From: Bacillota bacterium
GTDB taxonomy: Bacteria > Bacillota > Limnochordia > Darwinibacteriales > Darwinibacteriaceae
DNA: 8,476 bases
Direction of reading: 5' to 3'
NCBI GenBank assembly: GCA_012799115.1
Contig: JAAZLY010000095.1
Location: forward strand, 1-8,476
Part shown: positions 1 to 8,100 of the stretch, piece by piece
Layout: every line of letters begins with the position of its first letter
Numbering within the stretch: the stretch's first letter is position 1
The notes under the pieces: model-generated
Databases searched by the model: none
Seen by the model: the letters and a program-made list of their open reading frames with translations, nothing else
Told to the model about the DNA's origin: nothing
Translations under genes and position numbers: made by a program

Positions 1-708
1 GTTATCTGGGAAGATGATTGGCCCATTGTGAGCCCTAATACCGGCAAGGTGGAATGGAGTTATCCCCTGCCCAGGTTGCGTCCTTCGCCCCACAACACTA
101 GAGGGCGAAAGGCTGTGGACGATTTTGCTCGGCCCACACTTGAATTGGTTTGGAATTGTCTGCGTACTCCCCAAGAGAGCTTTTATAGTCTTACCGAGCG
201 CCCTGGCTACCTACGACTCTACCTTCGCAAGGAGACTCTAGGAGAACTTGTCAACCCTTCGTTTATAGGAAGGAGGCAGCAACATCACTCCTTTACCGTC
301 ACCGCGGCTTTGGAGTTCACTCCGAAGCAGGAGTGTGAAGAGGCGGGTCTGGTCGCTCTGCAAAGTGATGCCGTTCATTATCGTTTGGTGCTGGGTCAAC
401 AAAGTGGCTCTCCAGCTGTCAAACTTATTTGCAGGCGTGACGGCAAGGAGTCTCTCCTAGCCTCTGCCCACGCGCCTTCAGGGCAAGTTTGCTTACGCAT
501 TCTAGCCCTGGACCAATCCCTAGACTTCTACTTTGGCACCAATCCAAGGGACCTGATGCCCCTTTACCACGATGCAGATGGGCGTATTCTTAGCACCGAT
601 TATGCAGGTGGATTTGTAGGAACATATCTAGGTGTCTATGCCAGTAGCAATGGTGAAGAGTCATCGAATGTAGCGGACTTTGATTGGTTCTCGTATGACG
701 GTTTGTGA
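1..708 (+). CDS. GH43 family beta-xylosidase / alpha-L-arabinofuranosidase, C-terminal part (5' end outside window)
   Basis: The reading frame is open from base 1 and ends at TGA 706-708, giving 235 visible residues. The GTG at 28 is internal, because coding sequence (VIWEDDWPIVSPNTGKV) continues upstream of it. That opening matches the end of the GH43 five-bladed propeller, where these enzymes read roughly 'W-P-V-V-x-P-G-x-G-x-V'. The rest is the beta-sandwich domain found at the C-terminus of many GH43 xylosidases (GH43_C2, concanavalin A-like): 'FIGRRQQHHSFT' near residues 88-99, then 'AGLVALQSD', then the closing 'ADFDWFSYDGL'. In this family the C-terminal domain helps shape the active site for xylo-oligosaccharides. 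The catalytic Asp/Asp/Glu triad lies outside the window, so activity and signal peptide cannot be judged. The gene converges on the GH3 gene, with a hairpin between them. Family is confident; xylosidase versus arabinofuranosidase is open. Confidence 0.88.
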   Translation, partial: VIWEDDWPIVSPNTGKVEWSYPLPRLRPSPHNTRGRKAVDDFARPTLELVWNCLRTPQESFYSLTERPGYLRLYLRKETLGELVNPSFIGRRQQHHSFTVTAALEFTPKQECEEAGLVALQSDAVHYRLVLGQQSGSPAVKLICRRDGKESLLASAHAPSGQVCLRILALDQSLDFYFGTNPRDLMPLYHDADGRILSTDYAGGFVGTYLGVYASSNGEESSNVADFDWFSYDGL

Positions 709-722
709 TGAGAGGCAGGAAA

Positions 723-749
723 AAGGTGCCAGATGAAACCTGGCACCTT
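723..749. terminator. Hairpin terminator between convergent GH43 and GH3 genes
   Basis: A perfect 10-bp stem (AAGGTGCCAG / CTGGCACCTT) closes a 7-nt loop. Read on the minus strand, the stem runs into five T's (the complement of A 720-724), a classic intrinsic terminator for the GH3 gene ending at 758. On the plus strand only two T's end the stem and no real U-tract follows, so termination of the GH43 transcript would be weaker or factor-assisted. It lies 14 nt after the GH43 stop codon. Confidence 0.75.
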
Positions 750-757
750 GTACATTG

Positions 758-2917
758 CTAGCGTGGTAACTCCATCGACTCGCCCACAAGATTTACCTCT
801 GTGGAGAGGGGTATCTGATGGGTCAGCCTTAGGCTTAAGGAATCTGGCTGGCTTCCTCCAACAAAGACTTGGAGAGGTTCGGGCTTGACCAGGCAGGAGC
901 CATGTTCATCGTAGACTGCAAGCTGCCTTGGGGCCAGGGTGAAACGGACTGTCTTTTTCTCTCCAGATTGGAGAGTCACTCGCTGGAAACCCTGCAAAGA
1001 GAAGTTCGGTGTTGGTACGTCACCTTCTTGATGCTTCACATAGAGTTGAACGACTTCATCGCCTCCTCGGGAACCACTATTCTCTACATCAACGGTCACG
1101 ATGAGTTCCTGACCAGTTGCGATTTCCTTGGGTGTGGACAAGTTGCTATAGGTGAAGTTCGTGTAGCTCAGCCCATAGCCGAAGGGATAGAGGGGCTCTT
1201 CTCGCAGATAGCGATAGGTACGTCCTTCCATCGAATAGTCGGTGAACTCGGGAACTTGGTCCAAAGACTTCACGAAGGTTACAGGGAGTCTACCCGCTGG
1301 ATTATAGTCGCCAAAGAGAATGTCGGCTAAGGCATTTCCGCCTTCTTCCCCTGGGTACCAAGCCTGCACGATAGCTGGAACATGTTCTGCAGCCCAGTTA
1401 AGATTGAGGGGACTGCCACTGAAGACTACGAGCACAACGGGTTTGCCGCTTTGGCAGACTTCCTCAAGTAGCTGCTGTTGCATGCCTGGAAGGTCAAGGG
1501 TGAGCTTGTCACCGCCACCATCGGAATTGGCCGCTTCCCCTTCTTCCCCCTCTAGAGCTGGAGAGATACCGGCACAGAAGATTACGCAATCGGCCCTATC
1601 TACCATGGCCATGGCTTCGGAGAAGCCCGCTGCGGGACTATTCCCCCAATAGCTTGGCTTTGTGGAGATGAGGTCACAGCCGTTAGCATAAAGAACCTTG
1701 GTTGCCGGTTCGACCTTGTTTCGAATCCCATCTAGGGCGTTGACCAGCTTGGTAGAGGTTCCGTAGTAGTTGCCTAAAAGCACATTGTCTGCGTTAGCAT
1801 TAGGCCCAATGACGGCGATAGTCTTTAGGTCCTTGGAGAGGGGTAAGAGGTCGTTGTCGTTCTTCAAGAGAACCATCGACTGCCTGGCCATTTCTCTAGC
1901 TAAAGCCCGGTGTTCTGGCGAAGCCACGATCTCATAGGGAATCTGGGCATAGGGTACTACATCTTCCGGATCAAACATGCCTAGGCGGAACTTGGTCTGC
2001 AGTAAACGACTAAGGGCTTCGTCAATTGTCTCCTCGTCAATTAACCCCTGCTCCAGTGCTTCCAAGAGATGGGGGTACACCCGACCGCAGTTAAGGTCGC
2101 AGCCATAGCTTACTGCAAGAGCTGCTGATTGTGCTGGGGTATCCGTCACCTTATGGTGGGCATGGATGTCGTGAATAGCACCGCAGTCCGAGACGACATG
2201 ACCGTCAAAGCCCCAGGCATCCCGGAGAATGTCCTGTAGTAATGTGGGACTGGCACAGCAGGGTTCTCCGTTGGTGCGGTCATAGGCTCCCATCACTGAT
2301 TCAACCTTGCCTTCCACCACGAGTTCCCGAAAGGCGGGGAGATAGGTTTCGTAGAGATCTTTCTCGCTGACTTGAACATCAAAGCTGTGGCGGAGGCTTT
2401 CGGGACCACTATGGGCTGCAAAGTGTTTGGCACAAGCCGCAATCTTCATATACTCAGGATGATCGCCCTGCAAGCCCTGGACGAAGGCTAGGCCGAGTTT
2501 TCCCGTAAGATAGGGATCTTCCCCATATGTCTCTTGGCCTCGGCCCCAACGAGGATCCCGGAAAATATTAATGGTGGGAGTCCAATAGGTGAGACCTTTA
2601 TAAATCTCGCGATCATGTCTCCGGGCAGCTTCGTGGTGTTTGGCCCGGGCTTCGTCGGCGATAACGTCAGCTACCTTGTACAATAGTTCACTGTTAAAGG
2701 CGGCGGCCATGCCAATGGCTTGGGGAAACACCGTGGCGATGCCAGCTCGGCCTACTCCGTGGAGGCATTCGTTCCACCAGTTGTATTCTTCGATGCCTAG
2801 GTGGGGGATGGCCCGGGAGTTGTAGACCATCTGGGATATCTTCTCATGGACGGTCATGCGAGATATCAGATCCGCGATCCGTTCGGCCATGGTTCGATCG
2901 ATCTGCCTGAATAACAT
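758..2917 (-). CDS. GH3 family beta-xylosidase-type glycoside hydrolase
   Basis: This retaining exo-hydrolase probably releases xylose (possibly arabinose or glucose) from the non-reducing end of oligosaccharides. I chose the ATG at 2917 (719 aa) because AAAGGTGG lies 9 nt upstream of it. The longest frame, from 2974, lacks a ribosome site and overlaps a candidate promoter. Numbered from 2917: 'EYNWWNECLHGVGRAG' (44-59) and 'ATVFPQAIG' mark the xylosidase/arabinofuranosidase clade of GH3. 'RWGRGQETYGEDPY' (123-136) and the K164-H165 pair are substrate-binding motifs. The catalytic nucleophile is Asp244 in 'VSDCGAIHDI'. The alpha/beta sandwich domain starts near 346 and carries 'ALEGEEGE' (454-461), whose glutamates should include the acid/base. 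A fibronectin III-like domain covers about 601-687. The order (barrel, sandwich, FnIII-like) and length are normal for the clade. No signal peptide is seen, so the enzyme is probably cytoplasmic. It is divergent from the GH67 gene, with which it would cooperate on glucuronoxylan fragments. Exact specificity is inferred. Confidence 0.92.
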   Translation of the reverse strand: MLFRQIDRTMAERIADLISRMTVHEKISQMVYNSRAIPHLGIEEYNWWNECLHGVGRAGIATVFPQAIGMAAAFNSELLYKVADVIADEARAKHHEAARRHDREIYKGLTYWTPTINIFRDPRWGRGQETYGEDPYLTGKLGLAFVQGLQGDHPEYMKIAACAKHFAAHSGPESLRHSFDVQVSEKDLYETYLPAFRELVVEGKVESVMGAYDRTNGEPCCASPTLLQDILRDAWGFDGHVVSDCGAIHDIHAHHKVTDTPAQSAALAVSYGCDLNCGRVYPHLLEALEQGLIDEETIDEALSRLLQTKFRLGMFDPEDVVPYAQIPYEIVASPEHRALAREMARQSMVLLKNDNDLLPLSKDLKTIAVIGPNANADNVLLGNYYGTSTKLVNALDGIRNKVEPATKVLYANGCDLISTKPSYWGNSPAAGFSEAMAMVDRADCVIFCAGISPALEGEEGEAANSDGGGDKLTLDLPGMQQQLLEEVCQSGKPVVLVVFSGSPLNLNWAAEHVPAIVQAWYPGEEGGNALADILFGDYNPAGRLPVTFVKSLDQVPEFTDYSMEGRTYRYLREEPLYPFGYGLSYTNFTYSNLSTPKEIATGQELIVTVDVENSGSRGGDEVVQLYVKHQEGDVPTPNFSLQGFQRVTLQSGEKKTVRFTLAPRQLAVYDEHGSCLVKPEPLQVFVGGSQPDSLSLRLTHQIPLSTEVNLVGESMELPR

Positions 2918-2926
2918 GGTAAAATA

Positions 2927-2934
2927 CCACCTTT
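2927..2934 (-). promoter_or_regulatory. Ribosome binding site deciding the GH3 start
   Basis: On the minus strand AAAGGTGG sits 9 nt upstream of the ATG at 2917-2915. The other in-frame ATGs, at 2974, 2962, 2956 and 2890, have no comparable purine-rich site. This argues for 'MLFRQIDRTMAERIADL' as the N-terminus rather than the version 19 residues longer. Confidence 0.7.
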
Positions 2935-2957
2935 CGGGAATTTCCAACTTTTTCATT

Positions 2958-2986
2958 ATCATACCATAGTCCATGAAGCCTGAGAA
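2958..2986 (-). promoter_or_regulatory. Candidate sigma-A-type promoter for the GH3 gene
   Basis: On the minus strand a -35-like TTCTCA (2981-2986, 4 of 6 consensus bases) is separated by exactly 17 nt from a -10-like TATGAT (2958-2963, 5 of 6). Transcription would start near 2951, giving a leader of roughly 30-35 nt that contains the ribosome site at 2927-2934. This agrees with the downstream start codon at 2917. I recognise no CcpA-type, XylR-type or UxuR-type operator. The call rests on the match to consensus and spacing alone. Confidence 0.4.
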
Positions 2987-3017
2987 GCTGTGAATAGATA
3001 TCGCTTGGATAGAGGAA

Positions 3018-3024
3018 AGAGAGG
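3018..3024 (+). promoter_or_regulatory. Ribosome binding site of the GH67 gene
   Basis: AGAGAGG lies 9 nt upstream of the ATG at 3034, within a purine-rich run (3011-3024). It supports that ATG as the start. No convincing plus-strand promoter is visible in the roughly 115-bp intergenic region. The best pair, TTTCCA at 2941 and CATAGT at 2965, is weak and overlaps the minus-strand promoter. Confidence 0.65.
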
Positions 3025-3033
3025 TTTAGAGAT

Positions 3034-5052
3034 ATGAGAGATATTCGGAGTTTGCGCGACTATGCTTGCTGGTTACACTATGATCCACTAAAGAAGGAGT
3101 CTTGGGACAAATACCAAGGGCAATTTGAGACGATTCAGGTTGACGGAGATGGCCCCCTAGTAGAGGCTATAGAGGAAGAGCTGCAAAGGGGAATTGGGGG
3201 ATTGCTGGGCACTACACCTCGTCTCTTGCCTCAGGGGGAAGGTGGACCGCAAGGAGCTGCAGTCCAAGTGATCCGAGCCCTTGACGCCGAGTGGACTCTG
3301 GGAGAAGAGGGCTACCAGCTTGAGGTTCAGGAAGAGGAAGGATCCCTTCGTGTCGTTATTACAAGCCCGGGGGAGCGTGGTTGTCTCTACGGAACGTTTG
3401 CTTTCTTACGACTCCTGCAAGTGGGAGAGATTGGGGGAGGACTTCAAGTCACAGACTCTCCCAAGAATGATCTACGGATGATCAATCACTGGGATAATCT
3501 CGATGGTAGTGTGGAAAGAGGCTATGCTGGACGGTCGATCTTCTTTGAAGATAATCAGTTGGTGTCTGACTTGGATCGAATCAGGGACTATGCTAGATTA
3601 CTGGCATCGGTTGGGATTAACAGTGTGGCGGTGAACAATGTAAATGTTCATGCAGCTGAGACACAGCTTATAGCCTCGCGTATTGATATGGCAGAGACCT
3701 TGGCTAACATCTTTAGAGCATATGGGATTCGCTTGTTCTTGAGTGTTAATTATGCGAGCACCTTAGAATTTGGCCTAGATACTGCGGACCCTTTAGATGA
3801 GCGAGTTAGGACATGGTGGAAGAATCAAGTGAAACTAGTGTATCAACGTATTCCCGATCTGGGAGGATTCTTGGTCAAGGCCGATTCGGAAAATAGGCCT
3901 GGACCCTTTACCTACGGGCGCACCCAGGCCGATGGGGCGAATATGCTTGGAGAGGCTTTGGAATCCTTCGGAGGAGTGTTGATTTGGCGCTGTTTTGTCT
4001 ATAACTGTCACCAAGATTGGCGCGACACCAAGACGGATCGGGCTCGGGCTGCCTACGACTACTTTAAACCATTGGATGGTCAATTTCGCCATAATGTGAT
4101 CCTGCAAATCAAGAACGGACCTATGGATTTCCAAGTGCGGGAGCCTGTATCGCCCCTTTTTGGTGCCATGGAGGATACCAACCAGATTCTAGAGCTTCAA
4201 ATTACCCAGGAGTATACGGGACAACAAAGGCATCTGTGTTACCTGGTTCCTCAGTGGAAGGAGATCTTGGACTTTGACACCTATGCCCAGGGACCAGGTT
4301 CGACTGTGGCTACTGTTGTTTCGAGCGGAATGGCAGCGGTAGTCAATGTAGGGAACGACCCGAACTGGACTGGGCATACTCTAGCCCAGGCTAATCTCTA
4401 CGGTTATGCCCGCTTGGCCTGGGATCCAAGCCTTTCAGCCGAACAGATCACTCGTGAATGGATCACCCTTACCTTTGGTCCTTGTACCGAGGTTTTAGCC
4501 ACGTTGAGCGAGATGCTCCTTACGTCCTGGGAGATCTACGAAAACTATACTACTCCATTGGGCATCGGTTGGATGTGCAATCCCAACCATCATTACGGAC
4601 CGAATGTGGATGGATATGAGTATTCCAAATGGGGGACGTATCATAAGGCTAATAATCAAGCCATTGGTGTTGATCGTACGGTGGGAAATGGTACAGGCTT
4701 TACGGGTCAGTATCATCCGGAGAATGCCGCTCTCTATGAATCCATGGAAACATGTCCGGAGGAGCTCCTGCTGTTTTTCCATCGGGTACCCTATACCTAT
4801 CAGCTCAAGACAGGCAAGACATTGCTACAACACATCTATGACTCTCATTTCCTAGGGGTGGAACAGGTGGAAGGACTCCTTGCTTCCTGGCGCTCCCTAG
4901 AGGGCAGAGTGAACGAAGCGACCTTTGGCCATGTGCTTGCTCGTTTGGAAGAACAGCTCGATCATGCCAAAGAATGGCGAGATGTAATTAACACTTACTT
5001 CTACCGCATCTCAGGTATCGGCGATATTCATAACCGTACGATTTACGCATAG
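3034..5052 (+). CDS. aguA: GH67 alpha-glucuronidase (xylan alpha-1,2-glucuronidase)
   Basis: This inverting enzyme removes (4-O-methyl)-D-glucuronic acid linked alpha-1,2 to the non-reducing terminal xylose of short xylo-oligosaccharides. At 672 aa it is full length for the bacterial family (about 670-690). Three parts follow in order: an N-terminal alpha/beta domain (about 1-140), the catalytic TIM barrel (about 141-455) and a long C-terminal helical domain. Signature stretches are 'HWDNLDGSVERGYAG' (152-166), 'FLVKADSENRPGPFTYGR' (279-296), 'QDWRDTKTDRARAAYDYF' (327-344) and 'QIKNGPMDFQVREP' (358-371). The predicted acid is Glu286, in 'KADSE'. Asp365 ('NGPMD') and Glu393 ('TQEYTG') correspond to the base pair of characterised GH67 enzymes, so all key residues are present. 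The C-terminal 'VGNGTGFTGQY' and 'YFYRISGIGD' are also typical. No signal peptide is seen, so it should act in the cytoplasm on imported aldouronic acids. It has its own ribosome site and a hairpin 32 nt downstream, and looks monocistronic here. Confidence 0.97.
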   Translation: MRDIRSLRDYACWLHYDPLKKESWDKYQGQFETIQVDGDGPLVEAIEEELQRGIGGLLGTTPRLLPQGEGGPQGAAVQVIRALDAEWTLGEEGYQLEVQEEEGSLRVVITSPGERGCLYGTFAFLRLLQVGEIGGGLQVTDSPKNDLRMINHWDNLDGSVERGYAGRSIFFEDNQLVSDLDRIRDYARLLASVGINSVAVNNVNVHAAETQLIASRIDMAETLANIFRAYGIRLFLSVNYASTLEFGLDTADPLDERVRTWWKNQVKLVYQRIPDLGGFLVKADSENRPGPFTYGRTQADGANMLGEALESFGGVLIWRCFVYNCHQDWRDTKTDRARAAYDYFKPLDGQFRHNVILQIKNGPMDFQVREPVSPLFGAMEDTNQILELQITQEYTGQQRHLCYLVPQWKEILDFDTYAQGPGSTVATVVSSGMAAVVNVGNDPNWTGHTLAQANLYGYARLAWDPSLSAEQITREWITLTFGPCTEVLATLSEMLLTSWEIYENYTTPLGIGWMCNPNHHYGPNVDGYEYSKWGTYHKANNQAIGVDRTVGNGTGFTGQYHPENAALYESMETCPEELLLFFHRVPYTYQLKTGKTLLQHIYDSHFLGVEQVEGLLASWRSLEGRVNEATFGHVLARLEEQLDHAKEWRDVINTYFYRISGIGDIHNRTIYA

Positions 5053-5084
5053 TTGTGCACGTTTAATCGGTCTCAGAACGGAAA

Positions 5085-5124
5085 AGGGCCACGTAGCCAC
5101 TCCTAGGAGTCGCTACGTGGCCCT
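5085..5124. terminator. Bidirectional terminator: 40-bp near-perfect palindrome
   Basis: Two 13-nt arms (AGGGCCACGTAGC / GCTACGTGGCCCT) flank a second, perfect 12-bp palindrome (ACTCCTAGGAGT). The only mismatch is the C/C pair at 5098 and 5111. It lies between the convergent GH67 stop (5052) and the stop of the large minus-strand gene (5140). On the minus strand the stem ends in four T's (complement of A 5082-5085), followed by CC. On the plus strand it is followed by GCTGTTT, a poorer U-tract. The position and strong stem argue for a terminator serving both genes. Confidence 0.75.
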
Positions 5125-5139
5125 GCTGTTTAACACCAG

Positions 5140-8100
5140 TTACTGCCGTGCCGTCTCTAGGTAGAACAGGATACCGGCAGCCATGCCTGCAGAGAAAGAG
5201 AGATCGGGCAAGAGCAACTTCTTGGCCTCATCCTGCGCCATTTCACGGGGACCCTTGATATTCCCTAGATTCAGCGTGCCTGCCGCTTCAATGGAGTCCT
5301 TAACCATCTGCGCAACGGCAAGGTCTTCCTCCTCTGCCGCAGCTAGGATCGTGTCGTAATCGTCGTAGATCAGAGCATAACTGGCTACTCCCCACAAGAT
5401 TGTATCAACACCCACTACGGTACCTACGCTGTACTTGGCAAAGTCTTTGTACAATTCAATGATCACTTGCTGAGCAACCATGGCACCGTGTTCACCGCCT
5501 TCGATTACCCCGATGGAGAAATAGGTGTCTTTGTCCACTTCCAGCCAGGCAGCTCGAGCCTTGCCATCAACGAGAACCCTCTCTAGCGGTACTATTAGTA
5601 ACTTTCCATTTGCTGATGCCTCGGCAATCCGCCCGAGTGTAAATGGATCATACCCCACGTCTTTCAGTACTTCTAGGGCTAGATCCTGATTTTCCTCATC
5701 AATCCAGATCATAGCGGTATCATCAGGTAGCTGCGACCAGATCTCGAATATCCCGCGACCTTGGCCTAGAATTTTGGCTTCGAGCGTCGAAGCGCGAAGG
5801 CCTGATGCAATGTAGAAGGCCTGCTTCTTCTCTACGTCGTCGCTATGAACTTGATTGGCCGCCTGCAACAGGTCAATTGTAGTATCGAGCTGTGGGCCCG
5901 TATGTGTGGTTCGGTTCTTCACAGTAACTGCTACAATCCGGGGTATGGTGCTCCGTCCGATCGTTAGACCCATTTCCTCTGCCAACTCATTTTCCCAAGT
6001 AGTCTGGGCAGCTATGAATTGGTTGATCAAGCTGCGTGTATACCACTGTAGGACGGAAAGCGAATCAGGCTTCTCGGAACTTCCATACATCGTATCCGCT
6101 ACGTTCTGCAAGATCTTCGCAGAACTCTGGGGTAGATCGGGAGCATTGATCGCAATGGTCTGGGCCACCTGGTCGATTCTTTGATCCTCTTCGAGTAAGA
6201 ACTCGTGCCTGAAGGTCTCGTGGGGCAGGACAATCTCTACGGTAGCGCCCCTGATTTCATAGAATCCTGTATCCACAACTTCTTGACCAATCACTCTGCC
6301 AACAGGAGTCTCTAGGATGGCAGTGAAGAGCTCTCCTTGATCGTTTCCAGCAGAGATGTAAATTAGGTCGAGGGGATCCAGGCTCAAGTCGGACAGAGCG
6401 AGACCGGCCGAAAGTACCAGAAGGGGTTCACTCACATTCGAATCCTCATCGCCAGAGAGGGCTGCTGCGAAATCTGCAAATTGGGATCCAAAGCCGTCAC
6501 TCGTGGGAATCACATTGAAAGAAACCTCGATTCTGACCATTTCTAGTTCTTCATTTAGTGTGATGCGCCTAATTGGAACCTCGACGACCCCTGCCAGTTC
6601 GGAAATATCCCTCGCAAAGGGCAAGACAAGCATTCTCTCCTGACCATCTACCTGATACTTGACAGCAGGTAGAGTATCAAATGATACACTCTCAAGGGGG
6701 AGGGATGATCTCTTGGCTAGGCGCTCTCGGCCCTCTGGCGTCAAGTCAACTACGCTTCGTTCGGTGTGGAACTCCAGCCGCTGCAATCCCTTCTCAGCTA
6801 GTACTGCCAGATCGGCCTGTGTTCCCCACATCTGGGTTAACACAGCCTCCGGGGCATATAGCGGTTGCCAAAGCTCTCCACTGCCTGGGAGCCATTGTAC
6901 TTCCCTGAGGAGCGTTAATAAGTCGTCTAGGGACGTTACTTCTTCAAATTTGACCAAGCCCGGGGTAGAGAGAAGTGGAGGCGTAACCTTATCTTGGCCA
7001 TCACCAGTACCTGCAAGATCAATGCGATTCTCCTTCACCGCTTCGCCCCTCGCCGCTTGCAGTGCCTCCCTGCGTCTGATCGCTGTCTCGATCGCTCTTG
7101 ACAGATCTTCTGCAAACTTTCCATCTTGGATGGGAGTAAAGTCGGTTCTGTACCGCACAAGTTCAGGCTGGGAGTATACTGCATCGGAGATGACAAGTTC
7201 GAGGTTGGGGAAAAGGTCCGAAGTTAGAGTCCAGTCATGGTCTACGCCCTCAGTTGGAATCTCGAAGATTAGAATTCCCCGTCTTGACTCGCCATCTTTA
7301 ACGACTGCATCCCCCAAGCCTAAGGCAAGAGCGTCTGTCTGGATGCTAGGCTCCAGCTCATAGTATACTTCGCCGCTGTCGGTAAAGTCCCCCAAGCCGC
7401 CCTGGGTTACTAGTTTGACTACATCCACCTCAGATTGAACTCCAGCATAGTCATCACGTACAAGTTTCAGGAAACCTTCCAGACTAGTGCCGAATCCATC
7501 CGGTTCATCCACCAGGGTACAATCCACGACAACAATGTGTTCCGCAGAAGAACCTCTCTCATGCAAAGGAGCAACTTCATTGATGTAAAGTCGGATTCCC
7601 TCCGCTTCCACATAGTTGTCTGAACGTTTGAGGGTTTCGGTACCTTTTTGCCCGTCTCCACCTAGATGTAGAGGAAGGATTACATCATCCTCCCTAAGGT
7701 CCACATACAGGGCGCTGGGGTGTTTGGCTAACTCCTCTGGAAGCTCATAGACAAGTCTCACTTTATTATAGGAACCAGGGGCCACCATCCTTGACTCACC
7801 AAAACCCAGGGGAAGATTGGAGGTCAGGGCGTGGAGGGGCAGGAAAAACGCTCCCTGCTCCGAGTCAATCCGCAGCCAAAAGACCTCTGATGGATCAATG
7901 TCTAGAAGGGCTTGGACTTGGGAGATAAGGTCTAGTTCGATCACCCGAAAGAGATTGCCCTCCAAGGCCGTTGTCTTGCCGATTTCTAGGCGATCTTCGC
8001 TTCCAACGATTTGTAGGTGGAAAACCTCCGACAAGCGAGTTGGCTCTTCCTGCGGGTACTCCTCCAGTGCCAACTGGGAGAAAGTCCCTTCTCCCACCAG

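Noticed and set aside
28..30. GTG as the start of the first gene
   Set aside because: The codons before it encode the conserved end of the GH43 propeller, so the gene begins upstream of the window.
869..1330. Plus-strand open frame of 153 codons
   Set aside because: It lies fully antisense to the GH3 C-terminal domain, has no ribosome site and encodes no recognisable protein. It is a shadow of the GH3 coding strand.
2941..2970. Plus-strand promoter TTTCCA / CATAGT for the GH67 gene
   Set aside because: Only 4 of 6 matches in each box with an 18-nt spacer, and overlap with a better minus-strand candidate. Too weak to list.
4495..4782. Minus-strand open frame of 95 codons inside the GH67 gene
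   Set aside because: It is antisense to a highly conserved part of the GH67 C-terminal domain and has no features of its own.
6659..7363. Plus-strand open frame of 234 codons
   Set aside because: It is antisense to the large minus-strand protein and its translation is Ser/Arg-rich low-complexity sequence, typical of a shadow frame. The opposite frame is continuous for over 3.3 kb.
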